Shown piece after piece: positions 43,590 through 55,200 of a DNA stretch of 64,000 nt; the stretch's first letter is position 1; each line of letters begins with the position of its first letter. Position numbers and translations under genes: made by a program. Below the pieces are notes generated by a model. That model did no database searches. It saw only the letters and a program-made list of their open reading frames with translations, and had not been told where the DNA came from. This DNA is from Tribonema minus (Eukaryota; Sar; Xanthophyceae; Tribonematales; Tribonemataceae). The stretch covers positions 186,001 through 250,000 of the forward strand of contig JAFCMP010000552.1 in NCBI GenBank assembly GCA_017506865.1, in the 5' to 3' direction.

Positions 43590-44330
43590 TGCAGCACGCA
43601 TACAAGCGCCAGCACCTGCTCTGGGCTGCGGAAGCCAATGCTCCTGAGCACTGCGCGGACCCAGAGGCGCAGCGCTCCCCAGAGGAGCGCGCAGCAAGCA
43701 TCCCCCGCCGCGGCGGGGTGTATATAGACAACAGTTTTTTTGTGGGGGGAACCCCCTCGCTGTGGTGGCAGGAGGAGACTCAGTGTTAGACCTCATAGAT
43801 GAGGTTGCCCTTGGGCACAGCAGCAGCGCGCAGCACAGCGCAGCACGCATTCAAGTCGGCTGGAGTGTGTTGAGGCATAGTGGCAGCCATACGCTTGCGT
43901 TAGTTCAGTCGCCAGCGGCGACGGCCCTTTTGCACTCTGTAGGACAGAGCTTCTCTCTCTCGTGAGTCATGACGCACGCGGGGTTACAGCATTGTGTCTT
44001 TTGGCGGGGTGCCAGATTCTGAAGTGAGTTGTACCTAGTAGGCAAACCGCAGCAGCAGCAGCAGACGGCCGGCCACATTTGCAAGTGGCCGGATACTAGA
44101 GGCGGATCTTTACATGTCGTGAGTCTTGAAGTCAACCAGACAGAGCCCATTGTCGTGCATACAGTTGATCACAGTCATGACATGGTGCAGTTCAGAAAGT
44201 TCAACACAGCATGTGGTGAAAGTAGGGGGCAGCAGTATAGGCCTAGGCGCGCTTGGCACATTGCTGTGCACACAAGGCCGCCGGCATCAGCCACCCTTTC
44301 ATGTTGTGTGTGCCAACACAGGCTTCATCT
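43590..44330 (+). repeat. ~750-bp repeat family, right-arm copy
   Basis: Mirror of 16160-16860, with the conserved plus frame at 43580-43789 (HAYKRQHLLWAAEANAPEHC and SIPRRGGVYIDN). Confidence 0.7.
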
Positions 44331-45315
44331 CCATGTACACAAACCCAGATTCCAGTGCAGTTGAGACACAGAGTGTTGTCATGAGACCAGTGTGGGGTAG
44401 CAAATGCAGCAGCACCCGCCATCATGACAATGCAAGCTACTATGGGATGTGGGATTGTAGAGGCTCTCAGAGGCTCCTGTGTGATGTTTTGCTGTACCTG
44501 TGCACTGCTACTCATCTTGTGTTTGACTTAGTTTATTTTGTCAAAACTCGTAGGCGAGACTCGCCGATGCACACCAGTCTTGCCTACAAGTCTGCGCTAG
44601 TGTTCCTCAGCTGCTGCACAACTGCCATCACATGCAAAGAGGTCAAACTCTACTTTGGCAGCAGCATGGATGGCTTAGGTGGAGGGAGTGACTTGAAGTC
44701 TTGTGTGTTTTTTGAAAAGTTGCTGCTTTGTTCCTGGCTGGTTGCGGCATTGCTGATGAGGGAGGGAGAAACGTGAATTAGGGGGAAAATTGTCCTAATT
44801 GTCTGCTATATGGTCTAAAGTTGGGCCTTGGTTGCTGTCTCACAAGGCCCGGGGTCCCCTGGACAGGGGAAACAACCAGCAAAATGCGTTAGAAAACAAA
44901 GCATTGTTGTTGACATGAGTGAGTCTGCACTCAGTCTGATTGGTAGTGCACGATGACCGCACCATCGAGAAGCCTCATCGCACAGCTGCTATGTGTCAGT
45001 TGGTCAGTAGTTCGCACAAGCAGAGAAGCCGACCCAAGAGACCACCATGGAGTCCGCAACTACGTGTGCAGCTAGCTGTGAAGGGCATATAGGCATACTC
45101 ATACATACAGGTGATCCATAACTTGTCTCAGTGTGTTTCTCTCTCTAGTGTGTTTCTCTCCCGCAGCTGGGGGGGATGATGAATTGGAGTGTTGACTGGG
45201 AGACTGGGACTGGGGAGGAGGGGGGTCGCTGTGGGCGCGACGATGGGTTTGTTGACGGTTTTCAGGCCGAGGTTGGGGGTCTTGACAGCACCCGGATTTG
45301 ATTATTAGCTAAAAG

Positions 45316-45387
45316 TCACACCGACAGGTTTCGATCCTGTGTCCCCCAGGTTATGAGCCTGGTGCGCTTCCTCTGCGCCACGGTGTG
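45316..45387 (-). tRNA. tRNA-Met(CAT), initiator type, right-arm copy
   Basis: Exact reverse complement of the 72-nt gene at 15057-15128, with all stems, boxes and the AUCGAAA T-loop preserved. The 3' flank on the minus strand runs into TTAGCTAATAAT, not a long T run, so the terminator is unclear. It lies about 100 bp upstream of the acylphosphatase-like start codon, divergently. Confidence 0.93.
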
Positions 45388-45486
45388 CTGATAGTATACA
45401 GATACAGGTTGCGGGCGAGAACCCAACACGCGGAAGACGGTACACAGCGTGCGCTTGGCACGCTATCACCAAGTGCACACACAGGC

Positions 45487-46653
45487 ATGGTTCCATCGGG
45501 ATGGTTGTGGTGGCAGGCCCTACGACAACAAAGATACTTCCTGCGACTGTCCGCAGTTTCTCTAATGGCCGTGCTGCTTCTCCTGCCAGCAGTACGTCCA
45601 GATGCTGAGGTCAACGTGCCTCGGGGATGGAGGAAGTCCGACAGGTTTTACGGCTTCAGGTGATGCGTATAGGTGGTAGTTTGCCTGCCTGATAGCTTTG
45701 CTACTTGTAGGTAGCTGCCACAGTTTCACTGATTTTCCTCGCTGATATATATGACTGTCTGGCTCCAGGTACGAGGTGCGAGGGCTCGTGCAGGACGTTG
45801 GATTCTTGCAGGTGAGCGAGTAGCAACTCCTTTGTTGTGGGTGCGCCTTGCCTGCACAGTTGCATCTGCGTACATCTTTGTGGCTACTGATAAACTGTCG
45901 TTTACATTGCTGCTCTTCTGCTCCTGTCAATTGCCATAGGCTGCTGTGCATGCAGCAGAAGAGCTGGGTTGCTTTGGCTGGATCCAGAACTCCAAGGTGA
46001 ATACCGTGGTGGGAGAAGCCCGCTGCAGCAAGCTGGATGGACCCAAGATGGTGGAGTTTCTGAGATTCGGCCCCGACGACGCGCGAGTCACAGAGGTATT
46101 GTGTGCAACACGAGCTTGTGTGAGTCGAGCACGCTTGGCACGCGCCTGCCACCAACTTGTCTCCAATCCAAGGCATGCATCGAGCATGTCTGAATGCGCA
46201 GTGGGCATCGCATTGTTCTATGAGGACCCAAAACTGATGCTTTATCCATCTGGCCCGCGCAGGTGCTGGTCAAGCCCTACGAGGACACCAAGATCAAGTT
46301 ACACTTCGCATCCTTCCTGGCACTGCCAGATGAGCGCAAGACATGTTTCAGGCAAGTGTTGAAGTGACCCAGCCCCTGTCCCATCTATTTGCCTGGCTGC
46401 ACTGCTGCTGCTCCACTGTAGCAGTCACAACTTCACAGCCTGTGTGTGGTATGTGCACCTGCCGCTGCAGCTATAAATAACTACTGCTGTGGTGCTTACT
46501 TTCGCTTTGTCCTGTCTGGTGCTGCGCGCGCTGCTCTTCAGGGATATACCGCACCAGTGCCCAGAGTACGCTGAGCCAGTAGCACCACCAGCAGACACCA
46601 GCTATCAAGATAACTCCCACACTGCCGATGTCAGTGCCAGGAGCGAGTTGTGA
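45487..46653 (+). CDS. Secreted acylphosphatase-like protein, right-arm copy, 5 exons
   Basis: Exons 45487-45659, 45769-45811, 45940-46095, 46263-46351 and 46542-46653 (stop TGA) give 190 residues with consistent phases. All introns are GT-AG except the fourth, whose donor is GC (CAG|GCAAGT); the left-arm copy has GT there. Signal-anchor segment AVSLMAVLLLLPAV at about residues 19-36. Acylphosphatase-like core at about 58-125: VRGLVQDVGFLQ, AAEELGCFGWIQN (Asn at about 89), GPDDARVTEV. Acylphosphatases hydrolyse acyl phosphates such as 1,3-bisphosphoglycerate. The usual Arg after VGF is Leu, so the fold is better supported than the activity. The C-terminal part contains CPEYAEPVAPPADTSY. Confidence 0.75.
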
Positions 46654-48864
46654 CGGCATGGGCAGCATGCAAGACGCTGAAAAATGAGTTCGTCACACGA
46701 CATCCACTGATGTCAGCAGCACGGTGGTATGCAAGCCAGTCTCTCTGTTTGAGACTGTCAGTTGCTGTGCCACGTGAAATGGTACTCTCTCTGCAGCACT
46801 AGTGTGGCACTCTTTGTTGCACATTCAGGCTGTAGATGGCGCCGATGCGCTGTGGTGGTGCGACACAATGACATCTGGTGATCTCAGTGTTCAATCTAGC
46901 ACGGACATGCCATGGGGGGTGCATGCGCATAGGTGACTGGCAGTGGGGGGGCTCATTAGCTGAACGTGTGCGTGCCTGCTGGCATGTGCTTGCGGCATTG
47001 ATGGATGTGTCGCTGGGTATCGATCAAAGCGCTATATGATCACTGAAGTGCTTCACATGACAAGGGCGGGGTTGGCACGACAGTGCCGGAACATGACAAC
47101 CTGTAAACCCCTCTGCCGAACCTTGTGTGTTTGCCAGCTCTGTATTGCTCTGCTGCATACAACTAATCAGATTAGTCGGGAGGCACCCAGCATCTTCTAA
47201 GGCAGCGTATATGTCACATATAACATGTGCCAAGTTGCACTGCCGAAAGCTGGTGTCAGCACAGTTGATGCCAGACATGGCGGGTATTTGTGGTGCGACT
47301 CACGTTCCTTGATGTTGATGAGGCAAAGCACTCAGTAGGCTCTGTGATAATCACAAATGTCCCAATGCACACTTGCCACCTCCGCCGCCAAACTGCATTT
47401 GCCCCCCAGCCTACACGCAGCAAGGCTCGCATAGGGCAGCTTACCTTTTTGACTAGGCCCACACACAGCACATGAGAGCACTTGCCCAATTCAAGAAATC
47501 CCACAATGTTTCTAATAAGCAGTGTGACAGGATATGAGTAATGACCTGTATGCGAATGCCGGACAATGCACTCCACAGCAAAGGTCCAGTAGGCTTTCTG
47601 CGCCTGCACATCAACCATTGCAGTAGTACTTTTTATCAGAAATACTCTGTTAGATGGTTCAGAGGTGTGATCTGGCAAGCGTGAGTTGCTGTCCCAGCTG
47701 TGGACCTGTTGTGCTAGCCCATTGTCACACAGCCGAGAGCAATGCCCTTGCGCCAGCTTATGTGGCGCCATGTCATCGCGAGAGCAGATGTCGACCCTGC
47801 CTCTTGTTATAACTATCCTTGCTACTCCGACTACTTGAGTTTTGTGGCAGCAAGGAAGAGCCCGCCGCTCTCGACAGCCGCCTAGCAGTATAGAGGTCTG
47901 CACCATGCTGCCCAGTTGAGCCTCGATGCGGGCTACTCAACTCGAAAAGTCAACAATGAGTGTGACCAAAAGGTCGTCCTGTGTGCCATTGCAACCTCAA
48001 GTTCAACACCACTGTTGGCGGCGTAGCAACAGCAGCACAACGAAGCATCTCCAGGAAAGTGCACCGCAAGCAGCATCCAGAACATGCAGCGTGCTACAGC
48101 TGCCACCTGCCGCGAAGCTGAGACTAGTGCACATGCATGCCATTGTTGCAAATCACAGGCACCATTACGTGGAACTCGCGACATCGGCGGGAACCAAATA
48201 TGGGTCAGCAGGGCATGCATGCGCTGCTGCCCACAACCTTATTGCCCTGGCTGGCATGGTGGTGCATGCTAAGCTGATTGCCTTGTGAGGCACATGCAAC
48301 ACCCATAGCGCTGGATGGGCACATATGCAATACAATGTAATAAAGTGGGTTGGCAGTGACAGCATGCGCGCTGGCGCTGCGGACGCTTCACCGAGGGCTC
48401 ATCAGCAGACCCCACCGTCAGGCAGTAGCTGTAACTGGCAAATAACTGCAAAACACCCACCAACCCCATCGCAGAGAGGCGCCACGCGGGCGGTGCTATG
48501 CTAATACGCGACAATAAAGTCGCTCAAGCGTGCCGTAATCAACCAACGCACCCATGATCTGCGCCATGACCATATGATGTCCAGCAAACTGTGTGTGCGC
48601 CAGCGCTGTGAGATGACCATTCATACATGCAGCAGCATGCTGTCGCGCAAGCAGACCGAGAAACACAGCTAAACAAGAGCCACGCCAAGAGCATTTGCAG
48701 TACACAGTCAATGCATTATCGACAGCCAAAAGTGCGCACACTGGATGTGATGCAAGCGCGCGCCCGGCCCCGCGCCCCTATATATATCATACTAAATACT
48801 AACGCCACACTGGAAAAACCCCCACGTCTCCACCCACCTATCCCCTAAAGCCCCCCCCTCACCT
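46654..48864. other. Sparse region between the right arm and the ferredoxin-domain gene
   Basis: Apart from the end of the arm (to 46865), one minus frame of 216 codons (47906-47256) is open, with QAQKAYWTFAVECIVRHSH and LLIRNIVGFLELGKCSHVL. It has no recognisable domain and I cannot tell whether it is real. Confidence 0.45.
47256..47906 (-). CDS. Hypothetical protein frame (216 aa)
   Basis: Single open frame in a region of otherwise short frames. Composition is mixed and moderately hydrophobic in the middle (HYSYPVTLLIRNIVGFLEL). No domain, splice structure or repeat family supports it, and chance is possible at this length in this genome. Confidence 0.2.
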   Translation of the reverse strand: MVQTSILLGGCRERRALPCCHKTQVVGVARIVITRGRVDICSRDDMAPHKLAQGHCSRLCDNGLAQQVHSWDSNSRLPDHTSEPSNRVFLIKSTTAMVDVQAQKAYWTFAVECIVRHSHTGHYSYPVTLLIRNIVGFLELGKCSHVLCVGLVKKVSCPMRALLRVGWGANAVWRRRWQVCIGTFVIITEPTECFASSTSRNVSRTTNTRHVWHQLC

Positions 48865-50523
48865 TCACCGCACGCCTGTGCCCTGGCAGTTGGAGCAGCG
48901 TATCCGCCCCGACCCCATGCACAGGTAGCACTGGCGCGTCACCACGACGCCCGCCATCACGTCGCGATCGACCAGCTCCCCCGCGCCCTCGCACTGGTAG
49001 CACACCACCAGCCCCGGCCCGCCGCACGCCGTGCACGCCTGCTTGACCCCCATCTGCGACGGCGCCTGGCGCACCGCCGAGCCGACGCGCGTGTCATGCG
49101 GCAGCGCGCGCCCCGTGAGCACGTCGAGCGCGGAGGCCTGCTCCTCGGGGCCGCCGACGGGCGCCGCGCGCGGCATCTCGTTGACGCCTGTGTGCTTGAC
49201 CGCGCGCTGCTGGCGCGAGAAGTCCGGCAGGTAGTTGTCGCGCTCCACCGCCGCCTCCCACGCCGCCTGGCTCAGCGCGCGCGCCTCCGCCGCGGCGTGC
49301 GCCTCCGCCGCCTGCTGCTGCAGCACGCGCCGCACCGGCCCCGAGTAGTCGCGCGCGAACACGTCCGCGTTCTCGTTCCATCCCTCGCTGCCCGCCGCCG
49401 CCGCCGCCGCAGCGGCCGCCTCCGCCGCCTCCGCCGCCGACGCGGCGCCGGCGTTGGCGCCGCTGCCCTCCTGCGGGTGCCGCAGCTGCGGCCGCGGCGC
49501 CGCCGCCTGGTGGTACGCCGATGTGCGCAGCGCGCTGACGCCGACGTTACGCGCCGCATCGCCGTCGTCGCTCGCTGCCGCGCGCTGCCGCCGCGCGCGC
49601 AGCCCCAGCTCGCTGTCCGTGGGCGGCTGCCGGGCGGCCGCGGCAGCAGGCGGCGGCGGCGGCGGCGGCGGCGGTTGCAGCGCCTCTTGCAGTGCGCGCG
49701 CGCGCGGGCTCAGCAGGGTCTCGTCGGGCTGAAACCGCCTGGACTTGCGCGGCTCGCTGATGAGGCTGTCGAGCACCTGCCTGCGCACCTTGCTGGAGCC
49801 GCCCGAGCGCACGCCGTTGTCTTCAGACAGCGGCAGCTGCGACGCGCCGCCCATCCCCAGCGCCGCCTTGCGCGCCTGCTTGAGCTTGTAGTCGGGCTTG
49901 AAGTCGTTCTCCCAGTTCTCGCCGAAGCGGGACATGGCATCCGGCAGGTCCGTGGCGGCCAGCTTCAGCCCGTCTTCCAGGTCATGTGGTATGAGGTTCT
50001 TGTTGAGCTTGCGGCCGGCGGCGCTGCCTCTGTAGACGTCTAGCACCATTTCTTCGCATCCCGGTGGCACGCTGACGCTGGCCACGCACGCCCTGATTGT
50101 TTGAAAGCCAGGCCTGTAGGTCTTGTTCAAGGGCCAGTTGGGGTCCTCCATGTCCGTTGTACATGTGCCGCACAGACCGGAGCGACAGGACGTGGCGATC
50201 TTGATGCCTGCCCGGGCGGCAACAGTGGTGACTGTCTCCCCGGATTTGGCTGCAACGAGCTTGTCCTCTCCATCCTCCGTGCCGATGAACCTGACTGTAA
50301 TCTCTCCTGGTTGGAGCGGCACAGAGCCCTCCCTCTTGGGCGGAAATGGGTCCGGGAGTGGTGGGTATCCCATGTTCTGCATCTGCATTCGCCGCAGCGG
50401 TGCATGCCTGTGTTGCCTGGCTGATCTGGCTCGAACCTGATTGGCTTTACCAGAAATGTGAGTGAATGCATCGGCCTCCCCTGCCAAGCCCGCAGTCACG
50501 AACGCGCATGTTAGTAGCCTCAT
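48865..50523 (-). CDS. 2Fe-2S ferredoxin domain fused to a DnaJ-type zinc finger, plastid-targeted, intronless
   Basis: The frame opens at an ATG at 50580 (571 residues). I prefer the second ATG at 50523 because it starts a signal peptide (MRLLTCAFVTAGLAGEADA|FTHISG) with the Ala-Phe cleavage context of bipartite plastid presequences, followed by a basic stretch. Counted from 50580, a plant-type ferredoxin domain spans about 92-180, with EITVRFIGTEDGEDKLV and cluster cysteines 132, 137, 140 and 165 (CX4CX2CX24C, in SCRSGLCGTCTTD and TIRACV). A 300-residue Ala/Pro/Arg-rich linker follows. The last 57 residues hold four CXXCXGXG motifs: CTACGGPG, CYQCEGAG, CYLCMGSG, CSNCQGTG, as in DnaJ/BSD2 zinc fingers. 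No J-domain. The parts suggest an iron-sulfur plus thiol/chaperone role in the plastid, which is inference. Confidence 0.88.
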   Translation of the reverse strand: MRLLTCAFVTAGLAGEADAFTHISGKANQVRARSARQHRHAPLRRMQMQNMGYPPLPDPFPPKREGSVPLQPGEITVRFIGTEDGEDKLVAAKSGETVTTVAARAGIKIATSCRSGLCGTCTTDMEDPNWPLNKTYRPGFQTIRACVASVSVPPGCEEMVLDVYRGSAAGRKLNKNLIPHDLEDGLKLAATDLPDAMSRFGENWENDFKPDYKLKQARKAALGMGGASQLPLSEDNGVRSGGSSKVRRQVLDSLISEPRKSRRFQPDETLLSPRARALQEALQPPPPPPPPPAAAAARQPPTDSELGLRARRQRAAASDDGDAARNVGVSALRTSAYHQAAAPRPQLRHPQEGSGANAGAASAAEAAEAAAAAAAAAGSEGWNENADVFARDYSGPVRRVLQQQAAEAHAAAEARALSQAAWEAAVERDNYLPDFSRQQRAVKHTGVNEMPRAAPVGGPEEQASALDVLTGRALPHDTRVGSAVRQAPSQMGVKQACTACGGPGLVVCYQCEGAGELVDRDVMAGVVVTRQCYLCMGSGRIRCSNCQGTGVR

Positions 50524-50580
50524 GGTGCCTGCCTTTCCTTCCAGCCGATGATTTGCGAAGTTCAAGTTTTGGCAAGGCAC

Positions 50581-52294
50581 CTGTTTGAGGTTTGAGTTCG
50601 CAGACGTCCGCCTACTGCTGCGCTTGGTGCTCTCATGCTGCGCAGCTGCAACATGCTTTACGCGGTGCTCAGCGCAGCTGCTGCTACAACCTGTTAGTTG
50701 ACAACGCCTGCGCGGTGCGCGCTGTCTCGGCGGCGCCTGTCAGTCAGCGGCGCCAGTGTGCGGCGGCGCCTGTGTGCGGCGCTGCACCTGCTGCAGTGCT
50801 CGACCCAGCACGGTGCCCACGCAAGCGCTGCGGCGGCAGCGGCGCGGCGCCCGCGCGTGCTTGCGCTTTGGATGCAGGTAGTGGCGCTGGCGCACGCGGC
50901 AGCTGCTGGCGACGCCGCAGCGCGCATGCGCGCCGCGATGCGCTGAGCCTTGCAGAGGGCACGCCGCGCTGCGCAGCACAAAGCAACTGCGGCATCACTG
51001 CCCTATGCCAAGGCACCGCTGACTGAGACAAGCGCGCAAGCGTCGCCAGGGCCAGCAGCACGTGCAAGCATCACCAGCTGTGATGGACGTGCACTAACGC
51101 TACACGTCGCGCACAGTCGCCGCCAAATGAAAGGAGCGGAGCGGTGACAGAACAGCACGCCCGTAGGCAGCGCCAACTACCAGGCGCACAGAAGCACCGT
51201 CATGCTCCACAAAGGTTATTAGCCAAGTTAGTTTTCATGCTACACAGCACCATGCAATGTGCGCGCACGCGGCAGCGCCGCGGTGACGACGCCTCTGTAG
51301 CAGACTGTGCAGCACTCCATGCCTTGCAAAACGTTCTGAAAAATCGCATAACATTATCTCTCAGCAACAATCAAGTCAGACTGCTCACAACACATATTTG
51401 CCTCAGCCCAGTGCCAATTCACAGAGCCCTGGAGGTGACCTCAACTTTCGCAAAGCCCCCGTTCTGCAGTCAGTTGGCTCACCATACGCGTGCAGACATC
51501 GCACCAGAAAATTAAACAAAACGTTGCTGCAGTCAGTCCCAGAACGAGAACGAGAACCCTCACCACGCAGCGAAAAAGTCATCACTCAGGGCATCCAAAT
51601 ATTTGTCTTGTTGATCTGCAGTACATGGCCCACATCCACTGAGCGTAGTGTTTGTTTGCTGAGCGTTGTGTTTCACACTCTGAGAATCAGCACACACTTG
51701 TTGTGTTGGCATGCTGGCCGCTGAGCATTGTGACACTCTGAGCATGCATGACTTGCATGCGGAATGCTGCATGTCAAGTTGTGACGTGTGTGAACTGACG
51801 CGTTGTTGTTCAGCTGCTGGTACGCTTGTGGAAGGGGTTCATCACGTGCCACAGTGGTGGATCTCGCCGTGCCGCTATGGCGCCACTGTGTTGTCACATG
51901 CGGTTCACTGCAGCGTAAATGCGCCTGCTTCACTGTAATTCCGGAGTGCAGCTTGTGCAGACGTCCCTCCGCAGACCATAAAGCGGCGAACTTCCGCTGT
52001 GACGTGCCAGCCAGTGCACGGTGCGGCGTGCATCAGTGTCTAGACTGTGTGTGCATATGGTGCGCTGACCCCCGTGCTAGAGGTTCTTGAAGCCAATCTA
52101 GCTGCGTCATGGCCCTCAGAGGTCTGGTGAAGCAAAGACGCAATACCCAGCGAGCGCAGCTACGCTCGTGCCGCCAATCCCCTGCCCTCTCGTGTGGTCC
52201 TTTGCTCACACCAGTGACTGCGCGCAGCGCAGCTGCCCTGTTACGACACCCATCCTGCTGCCGACGACGTGGCCAGCTGCAGCGTGGTCCCCCC
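50581..52294. other. Intergenic region upstream of the ferredoxin-domain gene
   Basis: GC-rich frames at 50592-51026 on both strands are Ala/Arg/Cys-rich and mutually overlapping, and neither stands out. The rest up to the glycosidase stop codon at 52295 lacks long frames. No promoter element is recognised. Confidence 0.5.
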
Positions 52295-55200
52295 TCACGG
52301 AGCGTCCCCCAACTGATCCTTGAAGTTGACAGGGCACGACCCGTCGAGCGCGCACGCCAGCGAGTAGCGCGCGCGGTCGTTGTACGCCTCCTCGTACTGG
52401 TGCATGCGCGTGCGGTAGTCGCGCGTTGTCGCCGCGAACGGCGCAACGACGGGGGGGCGGTACGTGGATGCCAGCCGTGCCCCCCCCCCCGCCCCCCAGC
52501 CGAAAAAGCCCTGACCGAGCGCTGCCATCACCCCGTCCCCCTCCAGGACCCCCTCGAACGCGCGCACGGCGCCGTCCGTGTCCAGCAGGTCGGCGGTGAG
52601 GCGCGTGACGGCGGCGTAACGAGCGAGGCGCCGCTGCACGACGCGCAGGCCCGCGGCGAGCGCGTCGGGCGGCGTCGCGTGCACCGGGTTGTCAGCAATG
52701 TTGGAGCAGTTGCCGCGGTCGGGGGGGCGGGGCGCGTGGCGAGGTCGAGGTCGTCGCGGCCGTACCTGCGCGCGCGCGCGGGGAGAGGCGTGGTGCGGCC
52801 GGGGGCAGTGAGCGGGGGGGGGCGTGGAAGCAGGGGGGGCATAGGTGACTGCTTTTTGTGATGTATAAGGGCATCTGGTGTCGGTGGAATGGATGTGGCA
52901 GGCTGGTCCTGACTCACTGACTGCGCGGTGGCAGTGCGCGTCACTGGTGTTGCTGCAGGCAGAGCCCTGGCTCAGTTGCTGCAAGGTATGGTAGTGCATT
53001 CAGAAGTTTGGTAAAGCGAGCATGCACCACTTCGAGATCTAGACCAGCAAGCACTGCCGCATTCCGTGCGTATCTCAAGGGGGCCTTTCTTTCAATGACC
53101 ACCAGCCAACGATGGACGTTGAACTGGCACATTCGCATTGAATCAAGTCATCCCACTACGCGAAAGCGGGCTTAAGGGTGCGCCTCATTCACCAGGCAAA
53201 AGCAGACACATACCGCCAGCTGCACGACGTAGTGCTCCATAGCACAACATGTTGAGGGACCATGACACGTGAATAATGCGTTGGGTACATATCATGCATA
53301 AGCTCAAGCCACCCCTCACCATGGACGCACACACCTCAGGAGTGAAGTACGCTCTCAAATTTCGGTGTTATTATAATCAACAGGGTTAGCGATAGAGGCT
53401 GCCAAATCAGTACTTGGACCTGATGTGGCGTGCGCATCTACTTAGAGTTTTTTGCTGAGAAAGTGAAGGACGTCATGCACATGTCATCTGCCAGCTTCAA
53501 TGCTCCACGAGGTACTCGTGATTAGCAGAGGCTGGTTTTTGCAATTGTGATGTTTGTCACAGCCATCAACGCCTGTTGAACGAGCATTATACACACCTGC
53601 AGCGTAATGACACAGCACAGCTGTGCACGCCTGAAGTGTAACGACTCAGCAATTGTAACACACCACACTACAGGAAGTTCACAGCGTGCCTATTCCTACC
53701 ACCGCCGACCACACCCGCACATGGAGTCAGCAGTCGCAGGTGCAGTCCACGTTTATGCCGCCATGTGGGTAGTGCCTACTTCAATGTTGACGCTCCGGAT
53801 GCCATATTCATACGATGCTGCACACTTTCATTACGTAGCACCTCCTGGCGTGCAACGCAGAGCGCCCTTGTCACCACCACGATGTGGTCAAGCACCCGCA
53901 CACGGCGCGTGCCCGTTGTCCCCATTCCGCAGCCACAACCCTAACCCATCCCCAACCCTAAGTTCAAACATACAGATATGTACTTTTTATTCATTCTCGC
54001 TCAGGGCGCGAAAAAGCCCAGATGGTGCATGTCCTTGGACTTGCAACCAGAATCTACACGTGTCTTCGTGAACACCCTGAAAGCGTCTCAATGCGCATGG
54101 CCGATCACTTCTAAACAGACATGTACGCCATACTTGTAAGTACGTACCCGTCGTCCATGTTGCGCAGCCCGCACACGCCATCCCTGTAGTTGGCCGACCA
54201 CGGCTGCGCCCTGACGCTAGGCACGGACGATGCGCTCCAGACGCTGTTGGCAGGGTCGTTGGGGTCCTTGAAGCGCGACGTCACCACGGGGTCCCCCTGG
54301 CCCAGTATCACCTTGTACTCCACGGGCTCGTCGCAGGTGGCGTTGGTGCCTTTGGGGATCTGCACCGCGGCGCATGCGCAAGGTTGTAGTGGGGAGCTTC
54401 GTTAGGGAGAGTCAACTGCCCCACAGCGGCAGTCTATTTCGGAGTATATGGTGAATATGCGCAGTTGCCGGAGCAGTGGCTTCGAATTGGACAAGGGCCC
54501 CAAAGGGGCACGTTGTATGATTACGTGGCGCGAAGCAGAATGCAGCTCGCGGTGAGGCGCATGGCGTATACTGGCCCGAGTCATCGCCTTTGAAGTATCT
54601 TCAGTGGGTGCACACGTCACGATAATGGCTATTGTTGGGACACTGGGTGCACAAGTCACGAGAATGGCTATTGTTGGGCCTGTTTGGGAGCGCGCTTGCA
54701 CCATTTTCTCTCTGTGCCTGCCGTCACCTCGATTCAGCAATGCTGGTTGTGTTTGGCTGTATTGAAAGGCGCAAGTGTAGAATTCACAACTGGTTGCTTG
54801 CATGACAGCAGTGTCCGGACTTTTTGTAACATCAGCATGATGAGAGAGGTCAAGGACTGACATATGCCAAGACAGCAGACTTATGGCGTCTTGCGCCGCC
54901 GCTGATTGATACGATGGCAACACCATATAATATTTCCTGCACCAACTGTTGTCATGGTGAGTTCTCAAGACAACCTTGACAACCGATACATACATCCGAA
55001 CTGCATTGGACAGGCTCAATCGCCCTAAAAACCACAGTATATTCTCCGCTGAAGTTGCGCGCGCCTTCATCCAAATGTGCCGCAGTCAATGCCCACGATT
55101 GACTTCTTGCTGGGTACTGCGCGCCGACATTTGCAACACAAACGCCACACCACTATTCGCTCATAGTTTCCTCGCCTCGGCGGCAGCTGCTGCTTGACAG

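Larger units (their letters stand above)
36040..46865. repeat. Right arm of the large imperfect inverted repeat
   Basis: Mirror of 13300-20240, expanded by a 2.9-kb insertion (39179-42080) and by 37620-38970. Within the latter, 38370-38640 repeats 17836-18060 in direct orientation, showing local shuffling after duplication. The outer edge near 46865 is where similarity to the left arm stops. Confidence 0.82.

Noticed and set aside
13300..46865. The inverted repeat as an assembly artefact
   Set aside because: Arms differ by substitutions, an exon duplication, a GC versus GT donor and a 2.9-kb insertion, so they are distinct sequences.
49094..50043. Long plus- and minus-strand frames over the ferredoxin-domain gene
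   Set aside because: Arg/Ala-rich shadows of the recognised coding frame.
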